Shown here: positions 24,901 to 36,032 of the stretch, one piece after another
Layout: the number at the start of each line of letters is the position of its first letter
Position numbering within the stretch: the stretch's first letter is position 1
The notes under the pieces: generated by a model
The model's database searches: none
Told to the model about the DNA's origin: nothing
The model's input: the letters and a program-made list of their open reading frames with translations, nothing else
Source: Megachile rotundata
Lineage: Eukaryota; Arthropoda; Insecta; Hymenoptera; Megachilidae
DNA length: 64,000 nucleotides
Direction: 5' to 3'
Assembly: GCF_050947335.1 (NCBI RefSeq)
Contig: NC_134993.1
Coordinates: forward strand, 13,206,001 to 13,270,000
Program-made: the position numbers and the translations under genes

Positions 24901-25481
24901 TGTATGTGTCTCACCGATATTCGATCCTCGTCGTTTCAACGACTGATCGTGTTTCTTGACTGATATCGAGGGGATCCCCCCAGTAGTGAGAATAAAATTT
25001 TTACGGAGAGAATTCGCACTTCCCTCGCAAAATTTGTACTAAAAGAAAATATTTTGCAGGGGGATTGGAGATCGGACCGCACGTCGCAGCGAGTCGAAGG
25101 GTCATCGTCGTCCTCAGCCCCGACTCGCTAGGCAACGCCTGGAACGAGAGCACTGTAGGTGCCGTCCTCAAACAACTGTCCTTCTCCGTGCGAACGATAG
25201 TCATCGTCACGAAGAAGCTGCCTAACGCGACCACGATCGCGAAGAGATCGACTCGGGGCTGCGAGGAGCCCTCGCTCGACCGCCTCACCATTTTGAAATG
25301 GAACGAGAACGTTCCCGCGTCCGGCGGGAAGAAGTTCTGGTACAAACTTCGATTGGCGATGCCGCCCGTTCGGCCAATCAGCTCCGAAAACTGCCAGTCC
25401 GTCGCCATGATCGTGCAGGCGAACGGGAAATGCGGACAACAGAAGGCTCGGTCGCGGGAGAGCCTCGAGGTCCTCGTTTAA
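15945..25481 (+). CDS. Interleukin-1-receptor-type Ig/TM/TIR receptor (last four exons; 5' incomplete)
   Basis: Exons 15945-16078, 18368-18532, 23749-23886 and 25060-25481 join in phase with proper AG/GT borders. Exon 1 holds the end of an Ig domain (DYGEYKCEVSNG). Exon 2 holds a juxtamembrane piece, a hydrophobic helix (FLVGVLVLVLLISAGAIYA) and the inner YARCWLPLVLLCRDKF stretch. Exon 3 starts the TIR domain with box 1 (DGKECDALVCYHEKD). Exon 4 continues it with SRRVIVVLSPDS, LTILKWNE and box 3 KKFWYKLRLAMP, then the stop. The DGKE-YDA junction, the IKW block and the FW box are hallmarks of the IL-1R/IL1RAPL family rather than Toll receptors, which carry leucine-rich repeats. The box 2 RD-P motif is not visible. 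Upstream Ig exons and the signal peptide were not found in the first 15.9 kb and presumably lie left of the window. Role inferred: membrane receptor signalling through TIR adaptors. Confidence 0.88.
16520..16616. repeat. AT-rich hairpin
   Basis: Inverted repeat of about 32 bp arms ('aaattatcaattttaaagg' and its complement) around a loop of about 30 bp, within an intron of the receptor gene. Confidence 0.8.
16920..18200. repeat. CCAAATTCCC / CCCTAAAT minisatellite, about 78-bp units
   Basis: Intronic, strongly strand-asymmetric (C/A/T, almost no G). Words such as 'aaattcccaaaattccac', 'ttgtccaaattcccaaac' and 'tccctactcctacatccc' form about 70-80-bp units repeated some 12-15 times, well conserved from 17290 to 17960. 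Confidence 0.92.
18597..19320. mobile_element. piggyBac-type non-autonomous element, copy 2 (intact ends)
   Basis: 724 bp bounded by TTAA on both sides. Terminal inverted repeats read 'ttaaggggggcatacctttaga' minus one base inward from the left and the complement of 'tctaaaggtattgcccccc' at the right. TTAA duplication plus G-run termini is typical of piggyBac superfamily elements. The interior matches 8664-9400 in reverse orientation. No transposase. Confidence 0.85.
19920..20295. repeat. About 92-bp tandem repeat with CCTAA words
   Basis: Four units. Each contains 'cttaacctaacctaa', 'ctatcacaa', 'gatgtagctaacctaag' and 'ctaagatccttgacttcca'. The CCTAA words resemble the insect telomere repeat but only in runs of two or three. 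Confidence 0.9.
20296..21454. other. Unannotated intronic stretch
   Basis: Lies inside the large intron of the receptor gene (18533-23748). No exon, RNA gene or repeat was recognised. Confidence 0.5.
21455..22385. repeat. TGACGCA satellite, locus 3
   Basis: Two homogeneous 33-bp blocks. From about 21550 to 21860 each unit carries 'ggatcactcgtgacgcaccg' then 'atgacgcactctt'. From about 21865 to 22130 each carries 'aattacgaattcgtgacgca' then 'cccttgacgcacc'. Degenerate single words follow to 22385. The long frames with 11-residue periodicity are repeat artefacts. Confidence 0.95.
23330..23462. repeat. 20-bp tandem repeat
   Basis: About six units close to 'accctgcaagcttcaaatgt', in the intron just before the first TIR exon of the receptor gene. 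Confidence 0.85.
24255..24725. repeat. Fold-back element, long imperfect palindrome
   Basis: Two arms of about 220 bp are inverted relative to each other: for example 'gactcgtgcgtgttctgtct' near 24307 against its complement near 24672, and 'gtatagcaagcc' against 'ggcttgctac'. A further partial arm lies at about 24785-24860. It sits in the intron between the two TIR exons. Confidence 0.8.
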
Positions 25482-25692
25482 TTCGAAAACCAACGGGAAA
25501 GTCCTGTGGGAAGTTTGAATTTTCGCGCGCAAATTGACCGCTGCTTGAAACAGTTACGGTGTTTTATAAACGGTCGCGAGAGAGCCTCGAGGTTCTCGTT
25601 TAAACATTCTCCGAACGGGGAAGTTTGAAACGTTTGAATTTTCGCGCGCAAATTGACCGCTGCTTGAAACAGTTACGGCGTTTTATAAACGC
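25451..25692. repeat. Tandem duplication of the receptor's stop-codon region
   Basis: Two copies of about 120 bp. The first covers the last coding residues (SRESLEVLV) and stop, the second repeats 'gagagcctcgagg', a second TAA and the shared 'gaccgctgcttgaaacagtt' tail. The copies differ by small indels in the middle. Confidence 0.9.
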
Positions 25693-28048
25693 ATGCGATG
25701 ACTGCCACATCACTCACAAATGAGTGACACTTAAATTGATACTTAAGTTATTGATAGAACTTGTGTATTTGTTAAAAATGCACTTTCCCAATGAAAAATT
25801 CTCGCGTTAATAAATCTGTGAAAATAAATTAATTACATAGATCTGTAGAAAATAAATGTAATAATATATTGTGAAAGTATTTGGAAACATTTATACAAGA
25901 TGTAATTGAAAATTAGGGTGGCAGTCAGCGTGATAAGGTTTAAATATTCCCGCGCTCTGTGAGTAGTTCGATAGTCGAGCGCGGTTCGAGAACCGCAAGT
26001 GTCATGGCCGCCGACGCGCGTTATCGTTCGAAGTTCGTTCGAACCGGCGTTTCGCGTTTACTCGTATGCATTTTAACCGCGAAACGTAATTTTATACGAT
26101 AATTGGTGTCTCATTGTGTCTCGGTGGCCGAGTTTGAAAGAATCTCGCATCGAAACGGAAGAGAATTCGAACGAAGCATCATAACCTCGACAGGTAATTT
26201 CGATCGAATGTTTTACGCGAAATGATCGGACGCGATATAAAAATACGGTAAAATAGCTTGCGTTCCCGTGCGTCTCGTGACGTTTAAGAATGTTCGAGAA
26301 CCGCTTTTAGATGCGTGTCTTTGATCTGGTTACTGACGAACCGCCATTGCGCGACGAAACGCTTGTAAAAGACTTTATTGTAGCATAATAAAGGTGCGCG
26401 ACGCCAATCCGTTTCCTGTCGAATCTCACACGCGATTTCTCGCAGCTGACAGCCAGAAATGCGTTCTCGAGGCAGCTAATTATTTCAGTTGTACAATCGA
26501 GCATTCGCGAAATTCGAAAAATGGAAACGGCCAATGCGCAGTCTTCCTTCTCGCGAGCACGTTTCGAGCGCAGCGATATCTCGTTGCCAGTGTGACGTCA
26601 TCGATCGTTGCGAGCGAGTGTCTCTCTGTATATACGGTGCTCTCACCTTATTTATTTAGCTAGTATTATTTATATCTTTTTATAAATTTTTTTTAGATTT
26701 GCACAGTTTCCTTTCCTAATTTTACGAATGCGTGCATAAAGAATGAACGTAAATGTTTTATAATGTTTTGTATATACGTGTAAAGGGAAAAAGGATATCG
26801 TATCTATGTGTATACATACATGTATCAGTTTTTATACCGTTATTTAAAGGTGTTACTATTGCATAGACTTAGAGAATTGTATCCGGCGAGTATAACATCC
26901 TGTAATTCTAACTCTAATCCTAGCGTGTAATTATCTGTAACCACGTTGTAACCTAGCCGTTATATAATTGTATTTTAGGTGTTACAGACGGATCGTTGAG
27001 CTTAATTTTTAACGTATAGTAATCTCTCTTTACTGTCAGTATTACGATACACTAGTGTACTTGTCTCGCGAGAATGTGTTTGGGCAATTGGTCCCGGGCA
27101 ATTGTTGCGAGCCGAGTAAGCAGAGTATAGACATAGGAGGTATACTTTAACGATAGATGCACGCAAGTTTCTCTTTTTTTTATACTTTGTATAGTCGCGA
27201 AATCGGTTAGCATTTTAAACGTGTCTGTGCGTTTCACAAGGCTCGATATACCAAATAAAAAAGACAAAAAAAAATCAGATCTGTTTCTCCTCGCGTCGAG
27301 ACATTGTTCGTTAATAAACGAGAATATTTATATTTCCAGAAAGCGTTTTCTTTTGACCTTGAAAGAAAGACGAGGCGTTAGCAAGATAAATTCTCTGCAT
27401 TTATATTTTTCATTTACAATAATTAAATTACATAGGCACTTGTACATAAGGCAATTGTTTTTTTTTTTCTACAAACAGTTATGCTTGTACGACAAATATG
27501 AATGATTTATGAATTTTGAAGCTTGCACTGTTTGCAAACTACCGTTTGCACTGACAACGCTATCGTTAGCTTTGCTTTACGTAACAGATACAATGTACCT
27601 AACGTAAGACCGAGCAAACGATGCGATACAAACAAGATTTCTAATTCTTTCAACGATTATGTACACAAGATCAAGTACAATCTTCGATGTTTAATAAAAT
27701 TGTTACCGATATCTACTTGTAAAGGCATCCGCCTCATACTCGCATAGCACCAACACGAGAACAAGAAAGACGCGTATAAACATCTCCAAAATCACTTAAC
27801 AGCGAGGTAAAGTTATCCCTACTTGTGGCACGGCGCAAAAAACAAAATGACGCCTCTTTAAGGAGTTTTATCGACGAAACGTCGTCGAGATATAAAGTGA
27901 TTTCATTCACAAAAATCGATAATACTGTATCCACGAAAGCGGAAGGACTTTCGCTTAGCTAAAGTTCGATTATCGTACAAAAAGATTATCGACAGACCTA
28001 CAAAATTTAACCTATAATGCAGAGTCCAAGAAATGCGTTTGAAAGTCA
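25693..28048. other. 3' intergenic region between convergent genes
   Basis: Probably 3'UTRs of the IL1R-like gene (+) and the ABCC4-like gene (-). AATAAA-type signals occur at about 25809 and 25834 on the + strand. No further gene could be supported in this 2.3 kb. Confidence 0.5.
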
Positions 28049-31000
28049 TTAGAGGGCAGTGGATGTACGGTTCTCGTAAGTCTGGCGGGCTACTTCTCTC
28101 AGGACTTCCGCCGTGGCGGGTCCAGTCTCGTTTATCATGCTCTTCAAGTATCCTGAACTCTTCTGTATCAAAATGTGTGGGGCGTCGAACTCCTAAGATG
28201 AGAAATTGTATTAGAGACATACTCGCGTACTGAAGAACACTTTGCTCTTGCTCTGAACTTACCACAGCACTACCGGCGTCCATCACCAGTATGCGATCGC
28301 TGTCCATGACGGTGTTGAGACGATGAGCGATGGTCAGCACCGTGCACTTAGCAAACTTCTGGCGGATCGTCTTCTGGATGAGCTCGTCCGTTCGCGGATC
28401 GACGTTCGCCGTAGCTTCGTCGAGGATAAGTATCGGATTGTTCTTGACGATGGCTCGTGCCAAGCAAACCAGCTGACGCTGTCCGACGCTCAAGTTAGAG
28501 CCACCTTCGTTGATGTGAGCGTCCAGACCCATCTCCTTAAGCTCCACCTCGCTCAAGGCTTGCCAGAGCACGTCGTCGTTGTAGTTGTCGAAGGGGTCTA
28601 GATTCTTTCTTAAAGAACCCGAGAAGAGGAATGGTTCTTGAGGAATTATGCTGATCTTGGACCGCAGATCGTGCAGACCGATCTCTATGATGTTCACGCC
28701 GTCGATCTCGATGGCACCCTCGAGGAACGCGAAGCGGAAGATCGCTGAGATTAAGGAGGACTTTCCGGCGCCGGTTCTGCCGACGATTCCTATCTTCTCT
28801 TGAGGGTAGACTATGAAGTTCAGATCCTTCAGTACGGGAGCTTCCGCAGGGTCGTAGCGCAGCGCCACGTTTTTGAATTCTATTTTACCCTCCTCTGGCC
28901 AGGTCTCCCTGGGTTTCTTGTCAGGTGCGCTCTCTAGCGGAGGCTCGCTCTCCACGTTGCTAAAACAGTAGCTCGGTTAAGGAACCGTTGAAATGTGGTG
29001 TAATTTCACCTGTAACTCACCTGTACTCCAGCACACGCTCGACGGACGTCATCTGATTCTCTAGCTCGGTACTTTGTCGCATACCCCATTGAAACATACC
29101 CGTCAAGCCTATACTTTGCGTGATGGCGAGTCCAACACTACCGCCCTCCGTAGAAGTAGCGTCGAACATTACTAAGAAACTCATAGTGACCAAGCCGATG
29201 TAGATGACGCAGAAGAAGTCCAGCCAGAACGCAAACGCTCTTGAAGACGCTATGAATACGTACCACGTCGACGAGTGCAAGTCTTGATGTTGATCGAACT
29301 CCTTCGTGAGGATTTCTTGCGCTCCGAACGCTCTTATCGTCGGTAATCCTTGCAGTGTTGCGCTGAGATGCGCGAACACCGGCGAACGAGCTACAAACAA
29401 CGACCCCAGTTATAATTGCTTGCTTTCTTCTTAAAAATCAAGAAATACTAGAATAAATTTGTGGGAACTTACTGACTCCTTCGAGACGCTTCACGCTGCG
29501 ACTGGTGGCCAGATAGAAAACCCGAATGTAGAAGAAAATTACTCCTATGATCACGGTAGGTATCATAAGCCACGGATTGGCTATACCGACCACGATTATA
29601 ATACCGCACAGAGATAAGCCAATTTGTACGCAATCGATTAGCGCCATTGGCAGCACCTCGTCTACCGCTCCCATGTCCTTCGAGAATCTATTTAATACAC
29701 GCCCCGACGTGTTGGTGTTGAAGAAACGCATAGTGGCGCGACTGATGCATTGGAACATGCGGTCGTGCAGTCTGGTAGACGCTTTCATGCACGCCGAGAA
29801 GAAGGAGAATGAACGTGTTAAGGTGATGATGACGGTCAGCAGGATTAGAGCGCTGTACAGGTACATGCAAATCTCGCGGCTAATGGGTCCCTTCCAATCT
29901 TCTACCAGGCCGTCCTCCGTTTCATTTACCTTTACACATTTCAGATTTAAACATCTATTTCAGACTTAAAGGCGAAGCTGGTACTCACGTATTTTTCTTC
30001 CATGTTGACCCACTGGGAGATAAAGAAGTCGCTGCCGCTGGCTAATCCTTGCGCCATAACGCAGAGCAAACCAACTATAACGATCACGCACCCGTTTCCT
30101 GCTGCGAGGAAGTATCCTGAGTACACTTTGCCGGAAACTTTACCTTTCGAGCGAGTCTCGGCTACCTAATTTAACGAACACGTTCAATTTGGTTCTTAAA
30201 CGACCTTGAATAAATATACTCACCTCTATTGGGTCATCCTTCTCGGCGATGCTGCTCTTCAGGGAGCTTAAAGATGAGATACTAGCATTTCGGGAAGTGC
30301 TTCTGCTAGGTGGAGCGGACCCTGACTTTTGCTCTTCGTCGTTTGGTTGATTCTCCAGGAGTCTTCCAAAGTCTATTCCCATTGAGGCGAGCTCGTCGTA
30401 AGTACTGCAAGAAAAATGCCATGAATACTATGAATTAACTTACACAAGTTAATAGTGTACATTAAAGGACAAGAATGTACCCTTCTGCCTGTATTTCGCC
30501 GTCCTTCAACACAATTATCCTATCGACGTTTCTTAAGTACTGCAGCTGATGAGTAACAATGATCCTAGTCTTTCCTCGTAAGTACTTTTCCACACATTCT
30601 TCGAACATGTGCTTTCCAACGTGAGCATCCACAGCGCTCAGTGGATCATCTAGTAAGTACATATCGGCCTCTGCGTACACTGCTCTAGCCAAGTTAATCC
30701 TGTACAAATTGACCCGTTAATACACTCATAAAATAGTTGTGTATTGTTTACGTACCTAGCGCGTTGTCCACCCGATAAGCTGATTCCTCTTTCACCAACG
30801 ATCGTCTTATCACCGTACGGTAACAAACTAAAGTCTCTCTTTAATTGACACGCTCTGACCACTCGATCGTATCGATATTGATCCATTTGTCTTCCGAAGA
30901 GTATGTTCTGTCTGACGGAACCGGCGAATAACCACGGCTCTTGACTGGCGTACGCTAGTTTTCCGTTTACCTGAATGATGGTTAGGTTAGGGTAGTTAAT

Positions 31001-33595
31001 GTTAAACGTGGTTACAGAGATGAGTGTAATATACCTGTATACTACCCGACTGTACGGGTAACTCTTTAAGTATTAAATTAAGTAAGCTGCTTTTTCCGGA
31101 ACCGACTTGACCGACAACGGCGATCAACTCGCCCGGTTTCGCTTCGATGGTAATGTTCTTCAAGGTGTCCTCTTGCTCGTATGAGATCCATTTGGCAGTA
31201 GCATTTTTTATTGACATAACGTTGTCATTTTCGCAATTGTTAGTTCTTGAAGTATCGTTTACTTCTTTGTCTACAGTGATGTCATTTTTACTCTTCTCTT
31301 CGTCCTTTGATCCTGTTTTGTAATCTCCTCCTGTATTTTGTGAAATCTCCATTTCCTCGTACAACATGAATTTTTGCAAACGTTTTATGGAAACCATCAG
31401 TTCAGCCATTTGCGTTATTCCTGTAAGAACGGTCTGATTAGGTTCAATCAACTCTTATCAGTATTTATTCGATTTTTACCTTGCGGAAAATAAACAGTCA
31501 TAGTTTGACGCAGAATGTTGTAGTACGCTTGTAACATGAACACTTTCTCGGCAGTTATCTTTTTACCATATAAAATGTATGCTATAATAGTAACGAAGAG
31601 GGCCATTCTTGTGGTGAACATGATGAAGGACATAATGACACCTCTGATCAAAGACATGGCTCGTATGACGCTGATTTCTCTCCTACAAACATAAACATTT
31701 AGAATAAAATAATAAGAGAATGTTTGAAAAATATATACCTTCTTGCTTTTTCGACTAAAGCGCTAAAGGGTCTCTCCCAGGTGTACATTTTGATTGCCTG
31801 AATACCGGTAATAATTTCGTTAGTTAATCGGACCCTTTCATCCGTTCTGAGAGCAGTTTTCAGCCTGAATATGGAGGACTTTTTACCCAAATATCCTAAA
31901 AGAAGATAATAATATAAAAAATATACAAGGCAAGTATCACTTTAGTATCTGAGATATACCTTGAAGAGGGATAAACAATAAGAGAATCGTAACTCCAAGA
32001 AGAGCAGGTACTTCGACTTCGGTATACATGAAATATGTAATAATTAATGTTTCTAGTGGTCCAATCCACAAATAATGTAGATGTATAATTGCTACATCAA
32101 ATCTGTTAACATCGTTGGAGAGAAGATTAACTGCTTGTCCAATTGTCGTTTCTCCTAAAGCTGTTCTTGAAAGTTTCAGAGCCTTTCTGTAGATTAATGT
32201 ACAACAGGCCACTCGCATTTTCATTCCCGTGTGAAGTACACCCATCATGTATGGGTGTATAACAAATATTAATGCGCCTGAACATAAGACCACACCGCCT
32301 GCATACCAGTATGCCTCATCTTTTGTTACTACGTCACTGCTGTAGTAGCTTAAAAGTCGGCTAAGGAATATTGGCTGCATCACTCTGTATATGAAACAAA
32401 AGTAAATTGTTAAAACATGTTCAATATGAATATTTGTAATGTAACAATTTTCTAATCAATGCAACTACTGCTACAATGTTAAAAGAAAGACAGCAAATCT
32501 ATACATTTAGACATTTTAGAGGAGGAAATTAATGAAGCTCTACGACACAAAATATAAAGGTTGAAGGACTAGCAGATCTGGGATACACAAGGGTAAAAGG
32601 GACTTAACAATTTGGTCGTATCTTCGCTTTCATAAACTTCTGGGTCAGAAAAATTGTATGATCTCGTCTTACTGTAGTATTTGATAAGAAGACCGAGAAA
32701 CAAAGGCTGTAATGATCTGAACAAACATTAAATAGATTTTTAAAATTCTATGTAAAAAATTGTAAGAGAGTATATCACAGTTTTTGTACGTACCTGAAAA
32801 AGATTTCTAAAACTGCTAAAATTAATCCATATATCGCAAACTGACAACCGAAACATTTTAGAAGAATTTTTACTAAACTGGGCTCCTTCAGTTTCTTTTT
32901 AACATCATACTTTTTATCACTGCTGGCTTTTTCTTCGTTAAGCGATTTTTGCTTCTCATATGCTTTATATTCTTTTTCCCATAATTTTGATATTTTTTTA
33001 CCCACATGACCGCTTGTATGTTCTTTCAGAGGTCTGTATAAATCAGTTATTTCTAGATCCTTGCGGCAGCCTCTCCAAAATATAGGCAAGGTAAACCTGT
33101 TGATAAAAGTTAAAAAAAGCAATGTTAGAGAAATATAAAACGTTTCAGATTAATTTGATTTAAGTATAAACGTGATATAATTTTGTCTCTTCTTATCTTT
33201 ATCAATGACTATACAAAATATTTCAAGGTGTATACCTTATCTTTGTTTTTAAGTAACTAATATCAATGGTAATTGATTAAAGATAAAGAAAAAATTCCTC
33301 TACAAAGTTTTACTTAAGAATACTAATAGATAACAATAAATAGATTGTAAACTTCATTTATTTACTTAGTTGGGGAATTCAAGATAATTTTTGTTCTATG
33401 TACAGAATCTTTCTTGGTATCAGATATCACAGTAATACCTATTTACTGCCTTGATTCTACGTGTCAATGACTAGCAAAAAAAAAAGGCTGAAATTTCTAT
33501 GAATTTCACAACACTTACGCAAACGTTAATATACTAAGAGGATTTGCTCCTACTCGAGGATTCTTCCTTCTTTCTGCTTTTACTTTTCCATCCAT
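28049..33595 (-). CDS. ABC transporter, ABCC4/MRP4-like (lethal(2)03659 family)
   Basis: Complete 14-exon model, 1336 residues. Exons, 5' to 3': 33519-33595, 32794-33096, 31960-32384, 31739-31895, 31480-31682, 31035-31420, 30756-30970, 30481-30699, 30224-30404, 29989-30165, 29473-29929, 29021-29390, 28263-28959, 28049-28192. All phases agree. Order: N-terminal KNPR-GANPLS motif; TM domain 1; nucleotide-binding domain 1 with Walker A GQVGSGKSS, signature LSGGQRAR and Walker B MYLLDDPLSA; TM domain 2 with TSGRVLNRFSKDMG; NBD2 with Walker A GRTGAGKSS, signature LSVGQRQL, Walker B ILILDEATA and the H-loop AHRLNT. No TMD0 is present, as in short MRPs. The family exports organic anions and cyclic nucleotides across the plasma membrane with ATP; the substrate here is unknown. 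The start ATG (33595) opens the conserved KNPR region. Divergent from ITFG1. Confidence 0.95.
32609..32716 (-). other. Possible extra or duplicated exon 3 of the ABCC4-like gene
   Basis: In the intron between exons 2 and 3, an AG acceptor at 32717-32718 opens a frame in the same phase as exon 3. It encodes RSLQPLFLGLLIKYYS, clearly parallel to exon 3's RVMQPIFLSRLLSYYS. A GTTAAG donor after 32609 would give a 108-nt exon that keeps frame, and a GTAAGA donor inside would not. Resemblance stops after about 16 residues. It could be a cassette exon or a decayed duplicate. Confidence 0.5.
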
Positions 33596-36032
33596 GATAA
33601 TTGATTATTCATTTACTAATATTTTCTACAAGTCTCTGAAACAAGATAAAAAATGATTAAAAACATGTACAATGTAAAATTTTCAATTTGCATTATTTGT
33701 AAACATAATATACATTGTTTTAGAAAGTAAAAACATGCATAAATGACACATGAAAGAAAATAAATTATATCAACTGATAAGAAAGAAGGTCTCTGCGGCA
33801 CTTGTAATAATATATTTATATAATGACATCAACATATCAAGATCATAAAATCAACTTTTTCTTTTAATTTATAAGAAAATAAATTCTGTATAGCCTTATA
33901 AGATACAATAGCAGGGTAAACAATTATTTATCAATTTGAATGAAGACTACTTGTTTTGATAATTATACAAGGATAAGTTATCAAGGCAAATTCAGAAATG
34001 CAAAATGTATTCTGGAATTAAGAAGCTAATTATTGATAAACTCATAATTATCATCAGGCTATATAAATAAACTTTCTGTACATTTTATATGAAATTTTTT
34101 TGATATTTGTATCATTTTGCTTTTATAGAACTTTTCCATTGGATATTTAAAATGAGATAAGAGAATGTTTTTTATTAAAAAAAAATAATGAATACATTTT
34201 ATAAAATTTTGACATGGAATATAAATATTTAATAATACAATTAGCATAATGAGATTGTTATAAAACAAAGGTCATGCTTTTAATATCATTATAATCACAG
34301 TTTTTTTATGTTAAACAAGAAAAATACATGTTAAGAAAATTACCTAATTACTACTTCTGCATACTTTTCTTTCACAGACAAAAAATGTTCAATTTCTTCT
34401 CTTATTTATGAAACGGAAATATTACGAGTTTTTCCTCAAAACACGTACTCGTTCAGTTCAAACTGAACTAACAAACTGTTGTTTAACAATAACATCGTTT
34501 TTAAACTAAAAAAATGTAACACACGAAAATTTGGCAAAAGTAATACTTGACGCGTTACAAGAATACCCGAGAATAAAATAAAATTTGTATTCAGCACTGC
34601 TTATAATAATTTACGGGTGGTAATTATGACACATATCAGAATCAAGCAATGCCTCGTACAGATGTAATCTAATCTACACGTGCTTATTTCGGGAAAGTCA
34701 TTTCTACAACTCACGATTACCACGACCGGCGGATTTCACATGGATCTTTACGAGATATCATTCACGCAACAGATAAGATTCTCAATAGAGTAATAAACGA
34801 AATAAATTCGAACTGTACGAGAACGAGCGAAATACATAATTTAAAGTTTCGCGAATACCGTTCGACATCTCGAATCCATCGCCAGTAGTGATTCATCGAT
34901 TAATGAAATCGTATTTAACAGATCTGTCAATCAAAGTTCGCTTGGAAATCCAAAGCGTAATAGCTTTGTCGCGAATGTCTATACATCAAAACGATAAATC
35001 AAAAATAATGAAAGAACATTTAAAAGAAATCTTGGCTTTCTTCTTGTCACTTACAATGGAAGAGGATAGACGTTTCTACTTTCCAGCACGTGAATGTTCC
35101 ATCAGTTTTCGATTACTCAACAATACGTCGGATGACAGACGTCCACTTAAGTAGAAGACCGTTACTTGACTGTGCTACACTGTGCTGGACTGAACAGCGC
35201 TCCCATGTGTCATTGGTTAACCTTAAAAATTAACACGTGATACTGCCAGATATCTTTGATACACTTCCACATTCTTCTTTACTCTCGATGTTTTAACATT
35301 TTCTCATTGTGACGATCAGCACGGCATCTTCTGACGGAAAGAAGATTCATTTATCAATCCTATTTTTATGATACGTGATCTGGCACATTTAATTAGATAA
35401 CCAGATAGCAAACAGATAAGAACCTGTTCGGACAAATGATCCAAATCTAATTCTAATCTAGTGGATACATCTAGCAGGTTACGATTTACGTACAATTTCA
35501 ACGTATACCTATCGTCGATAAAGACACGCTCTGACGTCACGGAATACGTTGACATCACAAATTATTTTAAACATAAACATTCTGTTATTTTATGCAAAAC
35601 TAACTTGAAAATCTTTCTGTCACTGAATATTTTCTTTCTTTGCAGATATGTAAATCTCCGAGGTTCTCGATGGCGCAAACACTAAGTAGAGGGCGGTGAT
35701 GCGGTGGTTATGAATCAGCTGTCAAAACAGAAATGACCGAAAAAGAAGTTGGTTAAGTTGCGCGCGAGTTACTTTTACAACGGTGAGTTATTCTAAATAA
35801 TATCTAGAATCTAATAAACACTGTCAACAATTAGATCATTTAAATCGTCAGCCTCCGATTTTCTGTATCGGTCAGACTCATACTTTTACTTCACAAATTT
35901 TATAGGTTAGACGCGCAGTTAATTCAATACTGAATCCCATTGTAATTAAGAATATTACATCAGTGTATAAACAGCACATCAGCAGCAGTGTCTTGAATTT
36001 CTCTTACAGGAACGTTTTCTTTCACAGATACA
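33596..36032. promoter_or_regulatory. Divergent promoter interval ABCC4-like / ITFG1
   Basis: 2.4 kb between two start codons pointing apart. It contains a likely ITFG1 5' UTR exon ending at 35782 (cg|gtgagt). Acceptors are at 36009 and 36027, just before the ITFG1 ATG. Otherwise AT-rich. Short open frames (for example 34888-35154) look random. Confidence 0.5.

Noticed and set aside
25001..25532. Antisense frames of about 135 codons over the TIR exon
   Set aside because: Shadows of the GC-rich coding exon on the opposite strand.
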